A stretch of 64,000 bases of DNA from Rhizobium sp. BG4 (GTDB lineage Bacteria; Pseudomonadota; Alphaproteobacteria; Rhizobiales; Rhizobiaceae). This document shows, in pieces, positions 35,669 to 44,369 of this stretch; the first letter of the stretch is position 1, and the number at the start of each line of letters is the position of its first letter. Below the pieces are notes generated by a model. That model was not told where the DNA came from, made no database searches, and worked only from the letters and a program-made list of their open reading frames with translations. Location: positions 3,330,001-3,394,000 of the forward strand of contig NZ_CP044125.1 in assembly GCF_016864575.1 (NCBI RefSeq), in the 5' to 3' direction. Both the position numbers and the translations under genes were made by a program.

Positions 35669-36772
35669 TTACTGAACGTTGGCGCCGACGACGCTATCCC
35701 ACTTGCCGGTGATAGCAGCCTTGCCCTTGTCCTGCTCGTCGAGCGTCGGGAAGACGGCCTTTGCATAGCCTTCAGCCGGCGGCAGCTTGTCGAGCAGTTC
35801 CTTCGGAACCTTGCCCTTCTGGGCGAGGTCGTTGAAGCGGATCGGGTGGCAATAGCCCTTCAGCCAGCCGAGCTGACCTTCGTCCGAATAGAGGTATTCC
35901 ATCCAGAGCTTCGCAGCGTTCGGGTGCGGAGCGAAAGCGGAGATCGCCTGGACGTAAACGCCAGCGACAACGCCCGAGGTCGGAACGACGACTTCAACCG
36001 GCGGGTTGCCGTTCAGGCTGTCGCGCCAGGAGAGACCGTTGTAGTCCCAGGCGACGACGATCGGGGTCGAGCCCTGAGCGAGCGAAGCGGACTTGCCGAT
36101 AACCGGAACGAGGTTGCCGGCCTTGTTGAGCTCTGCGAAGTAGGAAAGACCTGCTTCACCAGCCTTCGTTGCGTCCTTTTCGCCGGCAGCGAGGCCAGCA
36201 GCGTAGACGGCCTGGACAGCCTGGTTCGAAGCGCGCGGGTCACCAGCGAGCGAGATCGAGTTGGCGTATTCCGGCTTCTTCAGGTCGGCCCAATCCTTCG
36301 GGACGTTCTTGACGATGTCGGTGTTTACGACGAACGAGAGAACGCCGTAGTAATCGCCGTACCAGTAGCCGTCAGCGTCCTTTGCAGAGTCCGGAATGGA
36401 ATCCCAGGTGGAGACCTTGTACGGCTGGATCAGGCCTTCAGCCTTGGCCGACGGGCCGAAGGAGAGACCGACGTCGATGACGTCAGGAGCCTGCGGGCCG
36501 GTGTTGCCCTTGTTGGCCTTGATTGCTTCGATTTCGTCGCCCGAACCTGCATCCGGGTTCAGTTCGTTGACTTCGATGCCGTACTTGGCCTTGAAGCCTG
36601 CGATGACGTCGCCGTAACCGCACCAGTTGTGCGGCAGAGCGATGGTCGTCAGCGTGCCTTCCTTCTTGGCGGCAGCGATCAGGTCGGCGCTCGGCTCAGC
36701 TGCAGCAATTGCAGTCGAAGCAACGACGATCGCAGTAGAAAGCGAAAGCAGTCGAGAAATGTTAGAGATCAC
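35669..36772 (-). CDS. ABC transporter substrate-binding protein (polyamine/iron/phosphonate type)
   Basis: A 367-residue periplasmic protein. The signal peptide (LLSLSTAIVVASTAIAAAEP) is cleaved near residue 25. The mature part has the family 1 layout with LIAAAKKEGTLTTIALPHNWCGYGDVIAGF, YGIEVNELNPDAGSGDEIEAI and PDVIDVGLSFG (cited in parts). The start is GTG 36772, set by AAGGAG 7 bp upstream. Codon bias is strong. The ligand cannot be read; its permeases are PotB/C-like, and the divergent genes suggest an amine-type compound. Confidence 0.88.
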   Translation of the reverse strand: MISNISRLLSLSTAIVVASTAIAAAEPSADLIAAAKKEGTLTTIALPHNWCGYGDVIAGFKAKYGIEVNELNPDAGSGDEIEAIKANKGNTGPQAPDVIDVGLSFGPSAKAEGLIQPYKVSTWDSIPDSAKDADGYWYGDYYGVLSFVVNTDIVKNVPKDWADLKKPEYANSISLAGDPRASNQAVQAVYAAGLAAGEKDATKAGEAGLSYFAELNKAGNLVPVIGKSASLAQGSTPIVVAWDYNGLSWRDSLNGNPPVEVVVPTSGVVAGVYVQAISAFAPHPNAAKLWMEYLYSDEGQLGWLKGYCHPIRFNDLAQKGKVPKELLDKLPPAEGYAKAVFPTLDEQDKGKAAITGKWDSVVGANVQ

Positions 36773-36962
36773 TGTTGTTCTCCTTCGGTTTTCAGTGGTC
36801 TGGCGAAGCTGTTACTGACCTTGCATGAAGCTTGTATGACAGTCGCGTGACGTTAATTTTTCTTTTGATTGCAGGCGGTTGCCGGTGCTGTTCCGTTTGC
36901 GACACGCCGCTCTATTTTGTCTGCGCCTTCATTGATTTTATTTAATCTTGCCCCTTTCCCTC

Positions 36963-37835
36963 TTACCCAAGTTTGCGGAAGAGCCTGGTCTGTTCGAACA
37001 GACCCTCCAGCGTTTTCATGCGCTCCTTCGTTTCGTCCCATGTCGAGCTCTGGACCGCTTCGATCAGCGCCTCGACAATGAAGAGAGTGACGACGGATGA
37101 ATCCCAGGCCGACGGCGCCTCGATCTGGACGCGAAAGGCGTGCCTGGCGAGCTTGGCGGCGGGCGATCCCCACTGGTCGGTGAAGACGATGATCTCGGCG
37201 CCGCGCTTGCGCGCTGCCTGTGCCAGGCTCACCATCTCCTGCTCGTAGCGGCGGATGTCGAAAATGATCAGGAGGTCGCCGGCGTTCATATTGAGAACGT
37301 ATTGCGGCCAGCTCGATGAATTGGAGGAGAGCAGGGCGGTGTTCGGCCGGATGACCTGCATATGGGTGAAGAAATACTCGGCGAGCGCGCCGGTGATGCG
37401 GCCGCCGACGAAATAGAGGCCGCGCTTGCGGTCCGACAGCAGCGAGGCGACGCTATCGAAGGTCGCGGTGTCGAGATCGCCGAGCGTCTGGCGCAGATTG
37501 CCGATGATGGCATCGGCGAAGCGATTGAGAATGTGAGTGCCCGGCGCATTCGAGGCCCAACGGTCATGCTTGGCGATCGGATTGGAGATCGTCGCCTCGA
37601 CTTCCTGATGCAGGTGCGCCTGGAAATCCGGATATCCCTTGAAGCCGAGCTTCTGGACCATGCGCACGACCGTGGGCGTGGAAACGCCGGCATTTTCGGC
37701 AATGGTCGTGATACTGCCCAGTCCTGAGACCGGGTAGTTGTCCAGCAGACTTTCGGCCAATTGCTTCTCGGCGCGCGTCAGCACGTCGAAATGCGAATGG
37801 ATTACGTCCGAGACCGTCTTCGACGCGGCGTTCAC
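36963..37835 (-). CDS. MurR/RpiR-family transcriptional regulator
   Basis: A 290-residue protein. The N-terminal HTH_6 domain (~5-80) has LTRAEKQLAESLLDNYPV and AENAGVSTPTVVRMVQKLGFKGYPDF. The SIS domain (~125-250) has LYFVGGRITGALAEYFFTHM and GDLLIIFDIRRYEQEMVSLAQAA. SIS domains in this family bind phosphosugars, but some members sense other metabolites. The start is GTG 37835. It lies between the transporter operon (same strand, ~190 bp) and the divergent catabolic genes, so it probably controls both. Confidence 0.9.
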   Translation of the reverse strand: MNAASKTVSDVIHSHFDVLTRAEKQLAESLLDNYPVSGLGSITTIAENAGVSTPTVVRMVQKLGFKGYPDFQAHLHQEVEATISNPIAKHDRWASNAPGTHILNRFADAIIGNLRQTLGDLDTATFDSVASLLSDRKRGLYFVGGRITGALAEYFFTHMQVIRPNTALLSSNSSSWPQYVLNMNAGDLLIIFDIRRYEQEMVSLAQAARKRGAEIIVFTDQWGSPAAKLARHAFRVQIEAPSAWDSSVVTLFIVEALIEAVQSSTWDETKERMKTLEGLFEQTRLFRKLG

Positions 37836-37951
37836 TCGATCTTGCTCCCCGGGAATGGCTTGTTTTGATCCCGACGCTTTCCCTTTGCGTCAGGTGCCAC
37901 TTTCCCACTCAAAGTTAACAACGCTGTCACAATCCATGTCAACCATTGTCA

Positions 37952-37967
37952 TGAAAAGAAATTTTCA
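37952..37967. promoter_or_regulatory. Candidate RpiR operator and promoter region
   Basis: A palindrome TGAAAA-N4-TTTTCA lies in the gap between the RpiR gene and the amidohydrolase gene. A TTGACA -35-like box follows at 37976-37981, with a weak -10 (AATTCT) 17 bp on, in the rightward direction. RpiR proteins often bind GAAA/TTTC-type repeats. No second copy was found near the binding-protein gene. Confidence 0.35.
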
Positions 37968-38051
37968 GAGCGCGCTTGACAGTGTGGAAAAGCTGAAGAA
38001 TTCTTTTCTTATTAATTTTTTTATAAAGCCATCTGGCGAGGCGCAGCCCAC

Positions 38052-38819
38052 GTGCTCAACGAGTTCAAGGTCCTAAGCGAAGCAGAAGGAAGTTGCGCCG
38101 GCATCGAGCGGCGCGGCGGCAAGAGCCCGGTGCTCGTCATCTGTGAACACGCGTCGCGGACCCTGCCGGAAGCCTTCGGCGATCTCGGCCTTTCGAAGGA
38201 TGCACTGGAAAGCCACATCGCCTGGGATCCGGGCGCTCTGGCGGTGGCGCGAGGGATTTCGTCAGCGCTGGATGCGACGCTCGTCTACCAGCGTTTTTCT
38301 CGTCTGATCTACGATTGCAACCGGCCGCCGGAAGCGCCGGGCGCAATGCCGGAGAAGAGCGAAATCTACGCCATTCCCGGCAACCAGGGACTCACTTCCG
38401 AACAGCGGCAGGCGCGTACCGAAGCGCTCTACATTCCCTTTCACAATGCCGTGCGCGAGCTCATTGCCGAGCGCAAGGCGAGGGGGCAGGAGAGCGTGGT
38501 TGTCACAATCCACAGTTTTACGCCTGTCTTCAACGGCAAGCCGCGTGCAGTCGAGCTCGGTATCCTGCACGATGCCGACAGCCGCCTCGCGGACAAGATG
38601 CTGACGGCTGCGGCCGATGCGCCGCTCTACAAGACAGAACGCAATGAACCCTACGGCCCTGCAGATGGCGTGACGCATACGCTCATCCTGCATGGGGTTT
38701 CCAACGGGTTCCGCAATGTAATGATCGAGGTCCGCAACGACCTTATCAATGACGATGCCGGTCAAGGGGTCATGGCCGACTATCTCACAGGGCTTCTCCA
38801 GCAGTGTCTGGAAGGCTGA
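38052..38819 (+). CDS. N-formylglutamate amidohydrolase family protein
   Basis: A 255-residue cytoplasmic hydrolase. Family marks are VLVICEHASRTLPEAF (~27), HIAWDPGALAVARGIS (~55), LIYDCNRPP (~85), VVTIHSFTPVFNGKPR (~149) and VMIEVRNDLI (~223). The His and Glu residues fit a zinc site. HutG-type members release formate from N-formylglutamate, but no histidine-utilisation genes are nearby. In this context it could cleave an N-acyl or gamma-glutamyl product of the pathway. The start is GTG 38052, with only a weak GAGG 13 bp upstream. Confidence 0.82.
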   Translation: MLNEFKVLSEAEGSCAGIERRGGKSPVLVICEHASRTLPEAFGDLGLSKDALESHIAWDPGALAVARGISSALDATLVYQRFSRLIYDCNRPPEAPGAMPEKSEIYAIPGNQGLTSEQRQARTEALYIPFHNAVRELIAERKARGQESVVVTIHSFTPVFNGKPRAVELGILHDADSRLADKMLTAAADAPLYKTERNEPYGPADGVTHTLILHGVSNGFRNVMIEVRNDLINDDAGQGVMADYLTGLLQQCLEG

Positions 38820-38845
38820 CTATAAAAAGAAAACGGCCCCAGGGA

Positions 38846-38923
38846 GCAGCTTAGCTGCGGACGTCCGATGGCAAATGCCACGGACAATTTGGCACAGGAT
38901 CGACCGCAATCCCGCGGCCGATC
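38846..38923 (+). promoter_or_regulatory. Three-hairpin leader before the APC permease gene
   Basis: Three consecutive hairpins: GCAGC-TTA-GCTGC (38846-38858); GTCCG-a-TGGC/GCCACGGAC (38863-38885, 9 bp with one bulge); and GATCG-CCGC/GCGG-CGATC (38898-38923, 9 bp with one mismatch). The last ends ~8 bases before the Shine-Dalgarno GGGGGAAG. No known riboswitch class was recognised. Confidence 0.5.
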
Positions 38924-38940
38924 GCTAACAGGGGGAAGTC

Positions 38941-40488
38941 ATGTCTGACTATACCGATCTGGATAAAAAGCAGGATATGAGCGTCCTGCATTCCATGGGC
39001 TATGCCCAGGAACTTGAACGGCGGATGAGCTCGTTCTCGAACTTCGCAGTGTCATTCTCGATTATTTGCATTCTCTCCGGCGGCATCAATTCGCTGGCAC
39101 AGGCCACGGCAGGTGCAGGCGGCGCGGCAATCGGCATCGGCTGGCCGATCGGCTGCTTCGTATCGCTCGTCTTCGCCGTGGCGATGGCGCAGATCAGCTC
39201 TGCCTATCCGACGGCCGGCGGCCTCTATCACTGGGGTTCGATCCTCGGCAACCGCTTCACCGGCTGGCTGACCGCATGGTTCAACCTGCTCGGTCTGGTC
39301 ACCGTTCTCGGCGCCATCAACGTCGGCACCTACTACTTCTTCATGGGTTCCTTCGGCACCAGCTATTTCGGCCTGACGGATACGACTGCGGTCCGCATCG
39401 TCTTCCTCATCGTCATCACCGGCGCACAGGCGCTCGTGAACCACATGGGCATCGGCCTGACGGCAAAGCTCACGGACTTCTCGGGCTACCTGATCTTCGC
39501 AACGGCCATCGTGCTTTCGGCCGTTTGCCTGTTTGCCGCACCGTCCTACGAGATCGGCCGCCTCTTCACCTTCGCCAACTATTCCGGCGAAGCGGGCGGC
39601 AACGTCTGGCCGGCGACATCGGGCGCCTGGGTGTTCCTGCTCGGTCTGCTGCTGCCGATCTACACGATCACCGGCTATGACGCTTCGGCCCATACGTCGG
39701 AAGAAACCGTCAAGGCGGCTCACTCGGTTCCGCGCGGCATGGTTTCGTCGGTCCTTTGGTCGGCGCTGTTCGGCTACATCATGCTGTGCTCCTTCGTCCT
39801 CATGCTGCCGAACATGGACGATGCTGCAAAGCAGGGCTGGAACGTGTTCTTCTGGGCGATGGACGCGCAGGTCAATCCTGTCGTCAAGGACATCCTCTAT
39901 TTCGCAATCCTCGTCAGCCAGTGGCTGTGCGGCCTTGCGACGGTGACGTCCGTTTCGCGCATGATCTTCGCCTTCTCGCGTGACGGTGGCCTTCCGGCTT
40001 CCAAGGCGCTCGCCAAGGTCAGCCCGAAATACCGCACGCCGGTTGCTGCGATCTGGACGGGTTCGATCCTCTCGGTGCTGTTCGTCTGGGGCTCTTCGCT
40101 GGTTTCGATCGGTGACACGCCGGTTTATACGATCGTCGTCTCGTGCACGGTCATCTTCCTGTTCTTCTCCTTCGCGATCCCGATCACGCTCGGTCTCTTC
40201 GCCTGGGGTACGTCGAAGTGGGACAAGATGGGTCCGTGGAACCTCGGCGAAGGCGTCTTCAAGCTCTTTGCGGTTCTGACCGTTCTCGCCATGATCCTGA
40301 TCTTCATCCTCGGCGTTCAGCCGCCGAATGGTCCGGCTCTCTACGTGACGGTCGGCTTCCTCGTTCTGACCGGCATCGTCTGGTTCGGCTTCGAGAAGCG
40401 CCGCTTCAAGGGCCCGCCGATCGGCGACGAAGTGGCGCGCCGTCAGGCGGAGATCGCCGCTGCCGAAAAGGCTGTCGGCCAGCACTAA
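38941..40488 (+). CDS. APC-superfamily amino acid/amine permease
   Basis: A 515-residue inner-membrane protein with about 12 membrane segments. It starts with a hydrophilic stretch (DYTDLDKKQDMSVLHSMGYAQELERRMSSF, in part), then FSIICILSGGINSL and AIGIGWPIGCF, the conserved first transmembrane region of the amino acid-choline transporter (GABA/choline/ethanolamine) branch. GYDASAHTSEET (~242) is the family signature. GGGGGAAG gives a strong ribosome binding site. As part of a catabolic operon it likely imports the amine substrate or an amino acid product. Confidence 0.88.
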   Translation: MSDYTDLDKKQDMSVLHSMGYAQELERRMSSFSNFAVSFSIICILSGGINSLAQATAGAGGAAIGIGWPIGCFVSLVFAVAMAQISSAYPTAGGLYHWGSILGNRFTGWLTAWFNLLGLVTVLGAINVGTYYFFMGSFGTSYFGLTDTTAVRIVFLIVITGAQALVNHMGIGLTAKLTDFSGYLIFATAIVLSAVCLFAAPSYEIGRLFTFANYSGEAGGNVWPATSGAWVFLLGLLLPIYTITGYDASAHTSEETVKAAHSVPRGMVSSVLWSALFGYIMLCSFVLMLPNMDDAAKQGWNVFFWAMDAQVNPVVKDILYFAILVSQWLCGLATVTSVSRMIFAFSRDGGLPASKALAKVSPKYRTPVAAIWTGSILSVLFVWGSSLVSIGDTPVYTIVVSCTVIFLFFSFAIPITLGLFAWGTSKWDKMGPWNLGEGVFKLFAVLTVLAMILIFILGVQPPNGPALYVTVGFLVLTGIVWFGFEKRRFKGPPIGDEVARRQAEIAAAEKAVGQH

Positions 40489-40514
40489 GGCCAGAGGCTT
40501 CCCTCTCGAATGGC

Positions 40515-40580
40515 GGGGCCGCGGCGCACGCGGCCCCATCCCCGGTTCAATGAAAAAGCATCGGGCAGGCATCGCCTGCC
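40515..40580. repeat. Two hairpins between permease and glutamine-synthetase-like genes
   Basis: GGGGCCGCG/CGCGGCCCC (40515-40537) and GGCAGGC/GCCTGCC (40564-40580) with short loops. Neither is followed by a T-run. They lie in the 150-bp gap and may tune expression along the operon. Confidence 0.5.
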
Positions 40581-40638
40581 GCTGCATGCCCTTTCGTTGT
40601 TCCGAATTCTCAATTCAAAAGAAGCAGGCGGGTAAAAG

Positions 40639-42006
40639 ATGACGACCAGCTATACTCTCGACGATCTCAAGAAGGACGTGGCCGAGGGCCGCATCGATAC
40701 GGTTCTGGCGTGCCAGATCGACATGCAGGGCCGCCTGATGGGCAAGCGCTTCCAGGCCGAATACTTCCTCGACAGCGCTTGGAAGGAAACGCATAGCTGC
40801 AACTATCTCGTTGCGACCGACATGGAGATGGAGACGGTCTCCGGCTACAAGGCTACGAGCTGGGAAAAGGGCTACGGCGACTATACGATGAAGCCGGACC
40901 TTTCGACGCTGCGCCGCATTCCCTGGCTCGAGGGCACGGCGCTCGTTCTCTGCGACCTGCTCGATCACCATACGCATGAGGAAGTGCCGCATTCGCCGCG
41001 CGCCATCCTGAAGAAGCAGGTGAAGCGCCTGGAGGCGATGGGCATGAAGCCGTTCATGGCTTCGGAGCTCGAATTCTTCCTGTTCGACCAGACCTATGAA
41101 TCGGCTCATGCGTCCGGTTATCGAAACCTGAAGCTCGCCAGCGCCTATAACGAGGACTACCACATCTTCCAGACGACCAAGGAAGAGGAAGTGATGCGGG
41201 CGATCCGCACCGGCCTGCAGGGGGCGGAAATCCCGGTGGAGAACTCGAAGGGCGAGGCATCTGCCGGTCAGGAAGAGATCAACGTCCGCTATGCCGAGGC
41301 TTTGACGATGGCCGACCGCCATACGATCATCAAGAACGGCTGCAAGGAAATCGCGTGGTCGAAGGGCAAGGCCATCACGTTCCTCGCCAAGTGGCATTAC
41401 AACGCAGCCGGCAGCTCGTCGCATATCCATCAGTCGCTCTGGAGCCTCGACGGCAAGCCGCTGTTCTTCGACGAGAAGGGCAAGTACGGCATGTCGAAGC
41501 TGATGGAGCAGTATGTCGCCGGCCTGCTCGCCCATGCGAGCGAGATCACCTATTTCCTGGCGCCCTACATCAACTCCTACAAGCGCTTCATGGCCGGCAC
41601 GTTCGCGCCGACCAAGGCGATCTGGAGCAAGGACAACCGCACCGCCGGATACCGCCTCTGCGGCGACGGCACCAAGGCGATCCGCATCGAATGCCGCGTC
41701 GGCGGCTCCGATCTCAATCCCTATCTCGCCTTCGCCGCGCTGATTGCCGCAGGCATCGACGGCATCGAGAACAAGCTTGAACTCGAAGCGCCCTTCGTGG
41801 GAGATGCCTATGGCGCACGCAAGGTGCGCGAGATCCCGCGGACGCTGCGCTCGGCTACCACGGCGATGACCAAGTCGAAGATGCTGCGCAGCGCCTTCGG
41901 CGACGACGTCATCGACCACTATACCCGCGCTGCCGAATGGGAGCAGGAGGAATACGACCGCCGCATCACGGACTGGGAGGTGGCGAGAGGGTTCGAAAGG
42001 GCTTGA
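40639..42006 (+). CDS. Glutamine-synthetase-like gamma-glutamyl-amine ligase
   Basis: A 455-residue member of the GS superfamily, type of PuuA/GlnA4-like enzymes that join glutamate to an amine using ATP. Visible active-site motifs: SELEFFLFD (~140), SAGQEEINVRYAEA (~209), AGSSSHIHQSLW (~255), INSYKRFMAGTFAP (~311), and RIECRVGGSDLNPYLAFAAL (~352). It lacks the adenylylation tail pattern of GlnA. The neighbours (APC permease, aldehyde and alcohol dehydrogenases) argue for catabolic glutamylation of an amine or amino alcohol rather than ammonia assimilation. The ribosome binding site is weak (GGCGGG). Confidence 0.88.
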   Translation: MTTSYTLDDLKKDVAEGRIDTVLACQIDMQGRLMGKRFQAEYFLDSAWKETHSCNYLVATDMEMETVSGYKATSWEKGYGDYTMKPDLSTLRRIPWLEGTALVLCDLLDHHTHEEVPHSPRAILKKQVKRLEAMGMKPFMASELEFFLFDQTYESAHASGYRNLKLASAYNEDYHIFQTTKEEEVMRAIRTGLQGAEIPVENSKGEASAGQEEINVRYAEALTMADRHTIIKNGCKEIAWSKGKAITFLAKWHYNAAGSSSHIHQSLWSLDGKPLFFDEKGKYGMSKLMEQYVAGLLAHASEITYFLAPYINSYKRFMAGTFAPTKAIWSKDNRTAGYRLCGDGTKAIRIECRVGGSDLNPYLAFAALIAAGIDGIENKLELEAPFVGDAYGARKVREIPRTLRSATTAMTKSKMLRSAFGDDVIDHYTRAAEWEQEEYDRRITDWEVARGFERA

Positions 42007-42084
42007 GATAATCGCAACACTCGCTCTGATTGTTGCGTTGGTCGCATTATGCTAATGTGATCTGCGTTTTCAGAGGAGATCGAC

Positions 42085-42561
42085 ATGGGTGTGATCGACA
42101 GCGCTTGGTTCTATGAAAAGCTCTCGGAGCGCGGCTCCTCGCTTCGCGATATGGCCCGTTTCATGGGGCTTGATCCGAGCGCGGTGTCGCGCATGCTGAA
42201 CGGCGAACGGAAGATGAGCGCTGAGGAGCAGGACCAGATCGCCGATTATATCGGCGTTCCCTTGGATGAGGTTGCGGCGCATCGGCGCGGTGACCTCGCC
42301 GGGTTCGCCGAGAAGAAGCAGGCGGGCTATGAAAGTGCGGGCGCCAATCCGGGGGAGCTGGATGAGCCGCCGGTGAAGATGTTTACGGAGGACGATGTCA
42401 TCTACAAGGATGGCAAGCGCTGGATGGAACTGGACGATGGGACGCTGCTGGAAGTGCACCCCGCGTGGGGATGCATGAAGGGGACGCTGACCATCATGCC
42501 GGGAGTCGATCTGACCGCGCCTGCCGATCCTGATTGGGGTAAAGTCTACGACGATGACTGA
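42085..42561 (+). CDS. XRE-family antitoxin-like protein
   Basis: A 158-residue protein. The N-terminal HTH (~15-65) reads SSLRDMARFMGLDPSAVSRMLNGERKMSAEEQDQIADYIGVPLDEV (in part), a Cro/C1-type domain. The C-terminal half (MFTEDDVIYKDGKRWMELDDGTLLEVHP) looks like a short beta-rich segment that could bind the toxin. AGAGGAG precedes the ATG. It overlaps the PIN gene by 8 bp. XRE proteins are unusual partners for PIN toxins, which mostly pair with AbrB, RHH or Phd types. Confidence 0.8.
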   Translation: MGVIDSAWFYEKLSERGSSLRDMARFMGLDPSAVSRMLNGERKMSAEEQDQIADYIGVPLDEVAAHRRGDLAGFAEKKQAGYESAGANPGELDEPPVKMFTEDDVIYKDGKRWMELDDGTLLEVHPAWGCMKGTLTIMPGVDLTAPADPDWGKVYDDD

Positions 42562-42967
42562 CCGCTTTCTGCTCGATACTTGTGCAGTTCTTTGGCTTGT
42601 CGAGGGAACGCCACTAAGCAGAGATGCGAACGTTGCACTTAGTCGTGGACGTGAAAAGCGTAGCCTGTTCGTTTCATCAATGTCGGCGTGGGAGATCGGT
42701 ATATTGATCAGCAAAGGCCGTTTGCCAACAACGAAAGATGCTATGTCCTGGTTTCAAGATGCTGTCGATATGATTGGTGCGCAGACTGCCGATGTTTCCC
42801 TGCACGCGCTTGTCGTGTCGTCCTTTTTGCCGCGGCCCGTTCACAACGATCCCGCAGATCGCATCCTGATCGCGACCGCGCGGGAAAACGACCTGACGAT
42901 CATCACGCGCGATCGCGCAATTCTTTCCTATGGCGCTGCGGGGCATGTCCGCACGCTGGCCTGTTAA
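42554..42967 (+). CDS. PIN-domain ribonuclease toxin (VapC type)
   Basis: A 137-residue protein with the PIN acidic residues: RFLLDTCAVLWL (first Asp, ~7), SSMSAWEIG (Glu, ~46), NDPADRILIATA (Asp pair, ~98) and IITRDRAIL (~115). It resembles the VapC class that cuts tRNA or rRNA. Codons are less GC-rich than in the neighbouring metabolic genes, suggesting acquisition. The pair sits between the ligase and dehydrogenase genes of the catabolic operon, only 16 bp before the next gene. Confidence 0.88.
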   Translation: MTDRFLLDTCAVLWLVEGTPLSRDANVALSRGREKRSLFVSSMSAWEIGILISKGRLPTTKDAMSWFQDAVDMIGAQTADVSLHALVVSSFLPRPVHNDPADRILIATARENDLTIITRDRAILSYGAAGHVRTLAC

Positions 42968-42983
42968 GTCTGGAGCATAACTG

Positions 42984-44369
42984 ATGACTATTATCCAATG
43001 CATATCGCCGGTCGATGGATCGGTTTACGCGGAGCGTCCGGCGCTCTCGCTGGAGGCGGCGAAGGAAGCCGTGGCCCGCGCGCGCAAGGCGCAGAAAAGC
43101 TGGGCCAAGCGTCCGCTCGAAGACCGCGTTCAACTGGTGCTGAAGGGTGTCGCGCGTCTTAACGAGATGTCCGACGTGGTCGTTCCCGAGATCGCCTGGC
43201 AGATGGGCCGTCCGATCCGTTATGGCGGTGAGTACAAGGGCTTCAACGAGCGCTCCAACTATGTTGCGTCGATCGCGGCGGAAGCACTGGCGCCACTCGT
43301 CGTCGAGGAGAGCGACAAGTTCGAGCGCCGCATCGAGCGCGAAGCGCATGGCGTCGTCTTCGTCGTGGCGCCGTGGAACTATCCCTACATGACGGCGATC
43401 AACACGATCGCTCCGGCGCTGATGGCCGGCAATACCGTGGTGCTGAAGCATGCGTCGCAGACGCTACTGGTCGGAGAGCGGTTGGTGCAGGCCTTTGTCG
43501 AAGCCGGCGTTCCCGAGGATGTTTTCCAGAATGCCGTCCTCGATCACCAGACGACTTCGGCGCTGATCGCTGCCGGCAGCTTCAATTTCGTCAACTTCAC
43601 CGGTTCGGTCGAAGGTGGACGTTCGATGGAGCGGGCGGCAGCCGGCACCTTCACCGGTCTCGGCCTCGAGCTCGGCGGCAAGGATCCGGGCTATGTCATG
43701 GAAGATGCCGATCTCGACGCTGCCGTCGATACGCTGATGGATGGCGCGACCTACAATTCCGGTCAGTGCTGCTGCGGTATCGAGCGCATCTATGTGCACG
43801 AGTCGCTCTATGACTCTTTCGTGGAGAAGTCGGTCGCCTGGGTGTCGAACTACAAGCTCGGCAATCCGCTCGATCCCGAGACCTCTCTCGGCCCGATGGC
43901 GAACAAGCGCTTTGCCAAGGTGGTGCGCGAGCAGATCGCCGATGCGGTTTCCAAGGGTGCCAAGGCGCTGGTCGATCCGAAGCTCTTCCCGCAGGACGAT
44001 GGCGGCGCCTATCTCGCTCCGCAGATCCTTGTGAACGTCGATCATTCGATGGAGTTCATGCGCGAAGAAACCTTCGGTCCGGCCGTCGGCATCATGAAGG
44101 TCAAGTCCGATGAGGAGGCGCTGGCGCTGATGAATGACAGTCAGTACGGCCTGACCGCCTCGCTCTGGACCAAGGATGCCGAACGGGCAGGGCGCCTCGG
44201 CCGCGAAATCGAAACCGGAACGGTCTTCATGAACCGCGCCGACTATCTGGATCCGGCGCTTTGCTGGACCGGCGTCAAGGAAACCGGTCGCGGCGGCTCG
44301 CTGTCGATCATCGGCTTCCAGAACCTGACGCGTCCGAAATCCTATCACCTGAAGAAAGTTACAGCATGA
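42984..44369 (+). CDS. Aldehyde dehydrogenase
   Basis: A 461-residue NAD(P)-dependent enzyme. Motifs are APWNYPYM (~128), FTGSVEGGRSM (~205), catalytic Glu in LELGGKDPGYV (~229), catalytic Cys in GQCCCGIERIYV (~262) and EETFGPAVGIM (~357). The N-terminal arm is shorter than in betaine-aldehyde types. It would oxidise an aldehyde made by the alcohol dehydrogenase encoded next; the stop overlaps that gene's start (ATGA). Substrate unknown. Confidence 0.92.
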   Translation: MTIIQCISPVDGSVYAERPALSLEAAKEAVARARKAQKSWAKRPLEDRVQLVLKGVARLNEMSDVVVPEIAWQMGRPIRYGGEYKGFNERSNYVASIAAEALAPLVVEESDKFERRIEREAHGVVFVVAPWNYPYMTAINTIAPALMAGNTVVLKHASQTLLVGERLVQAFVEAGVPEDVFQNAVLDHQTTSALIAAGSFNFVNFTGSVEGGRSMERAAAGTFTGLGLELGGKDPGYVMEDADLDAAVDTLMDGATYNSGQCCCGIERIYVHESLYDSFVEKSVAWVSNYKLGNPLDPETSLGPMANKRFAKVVREQIADAVSKGAKALVDPKLFPQDDGGAYLAPQILVNVDHSMEFMREETFGPAVGIMKVKSDEEALALMNDSQYGLTASLWTKDAERAGRLGREIETGTVFMNRADYLDPALCWTGVKETGRGGSLSIIGFQNLTRPKSYHLKKVTA

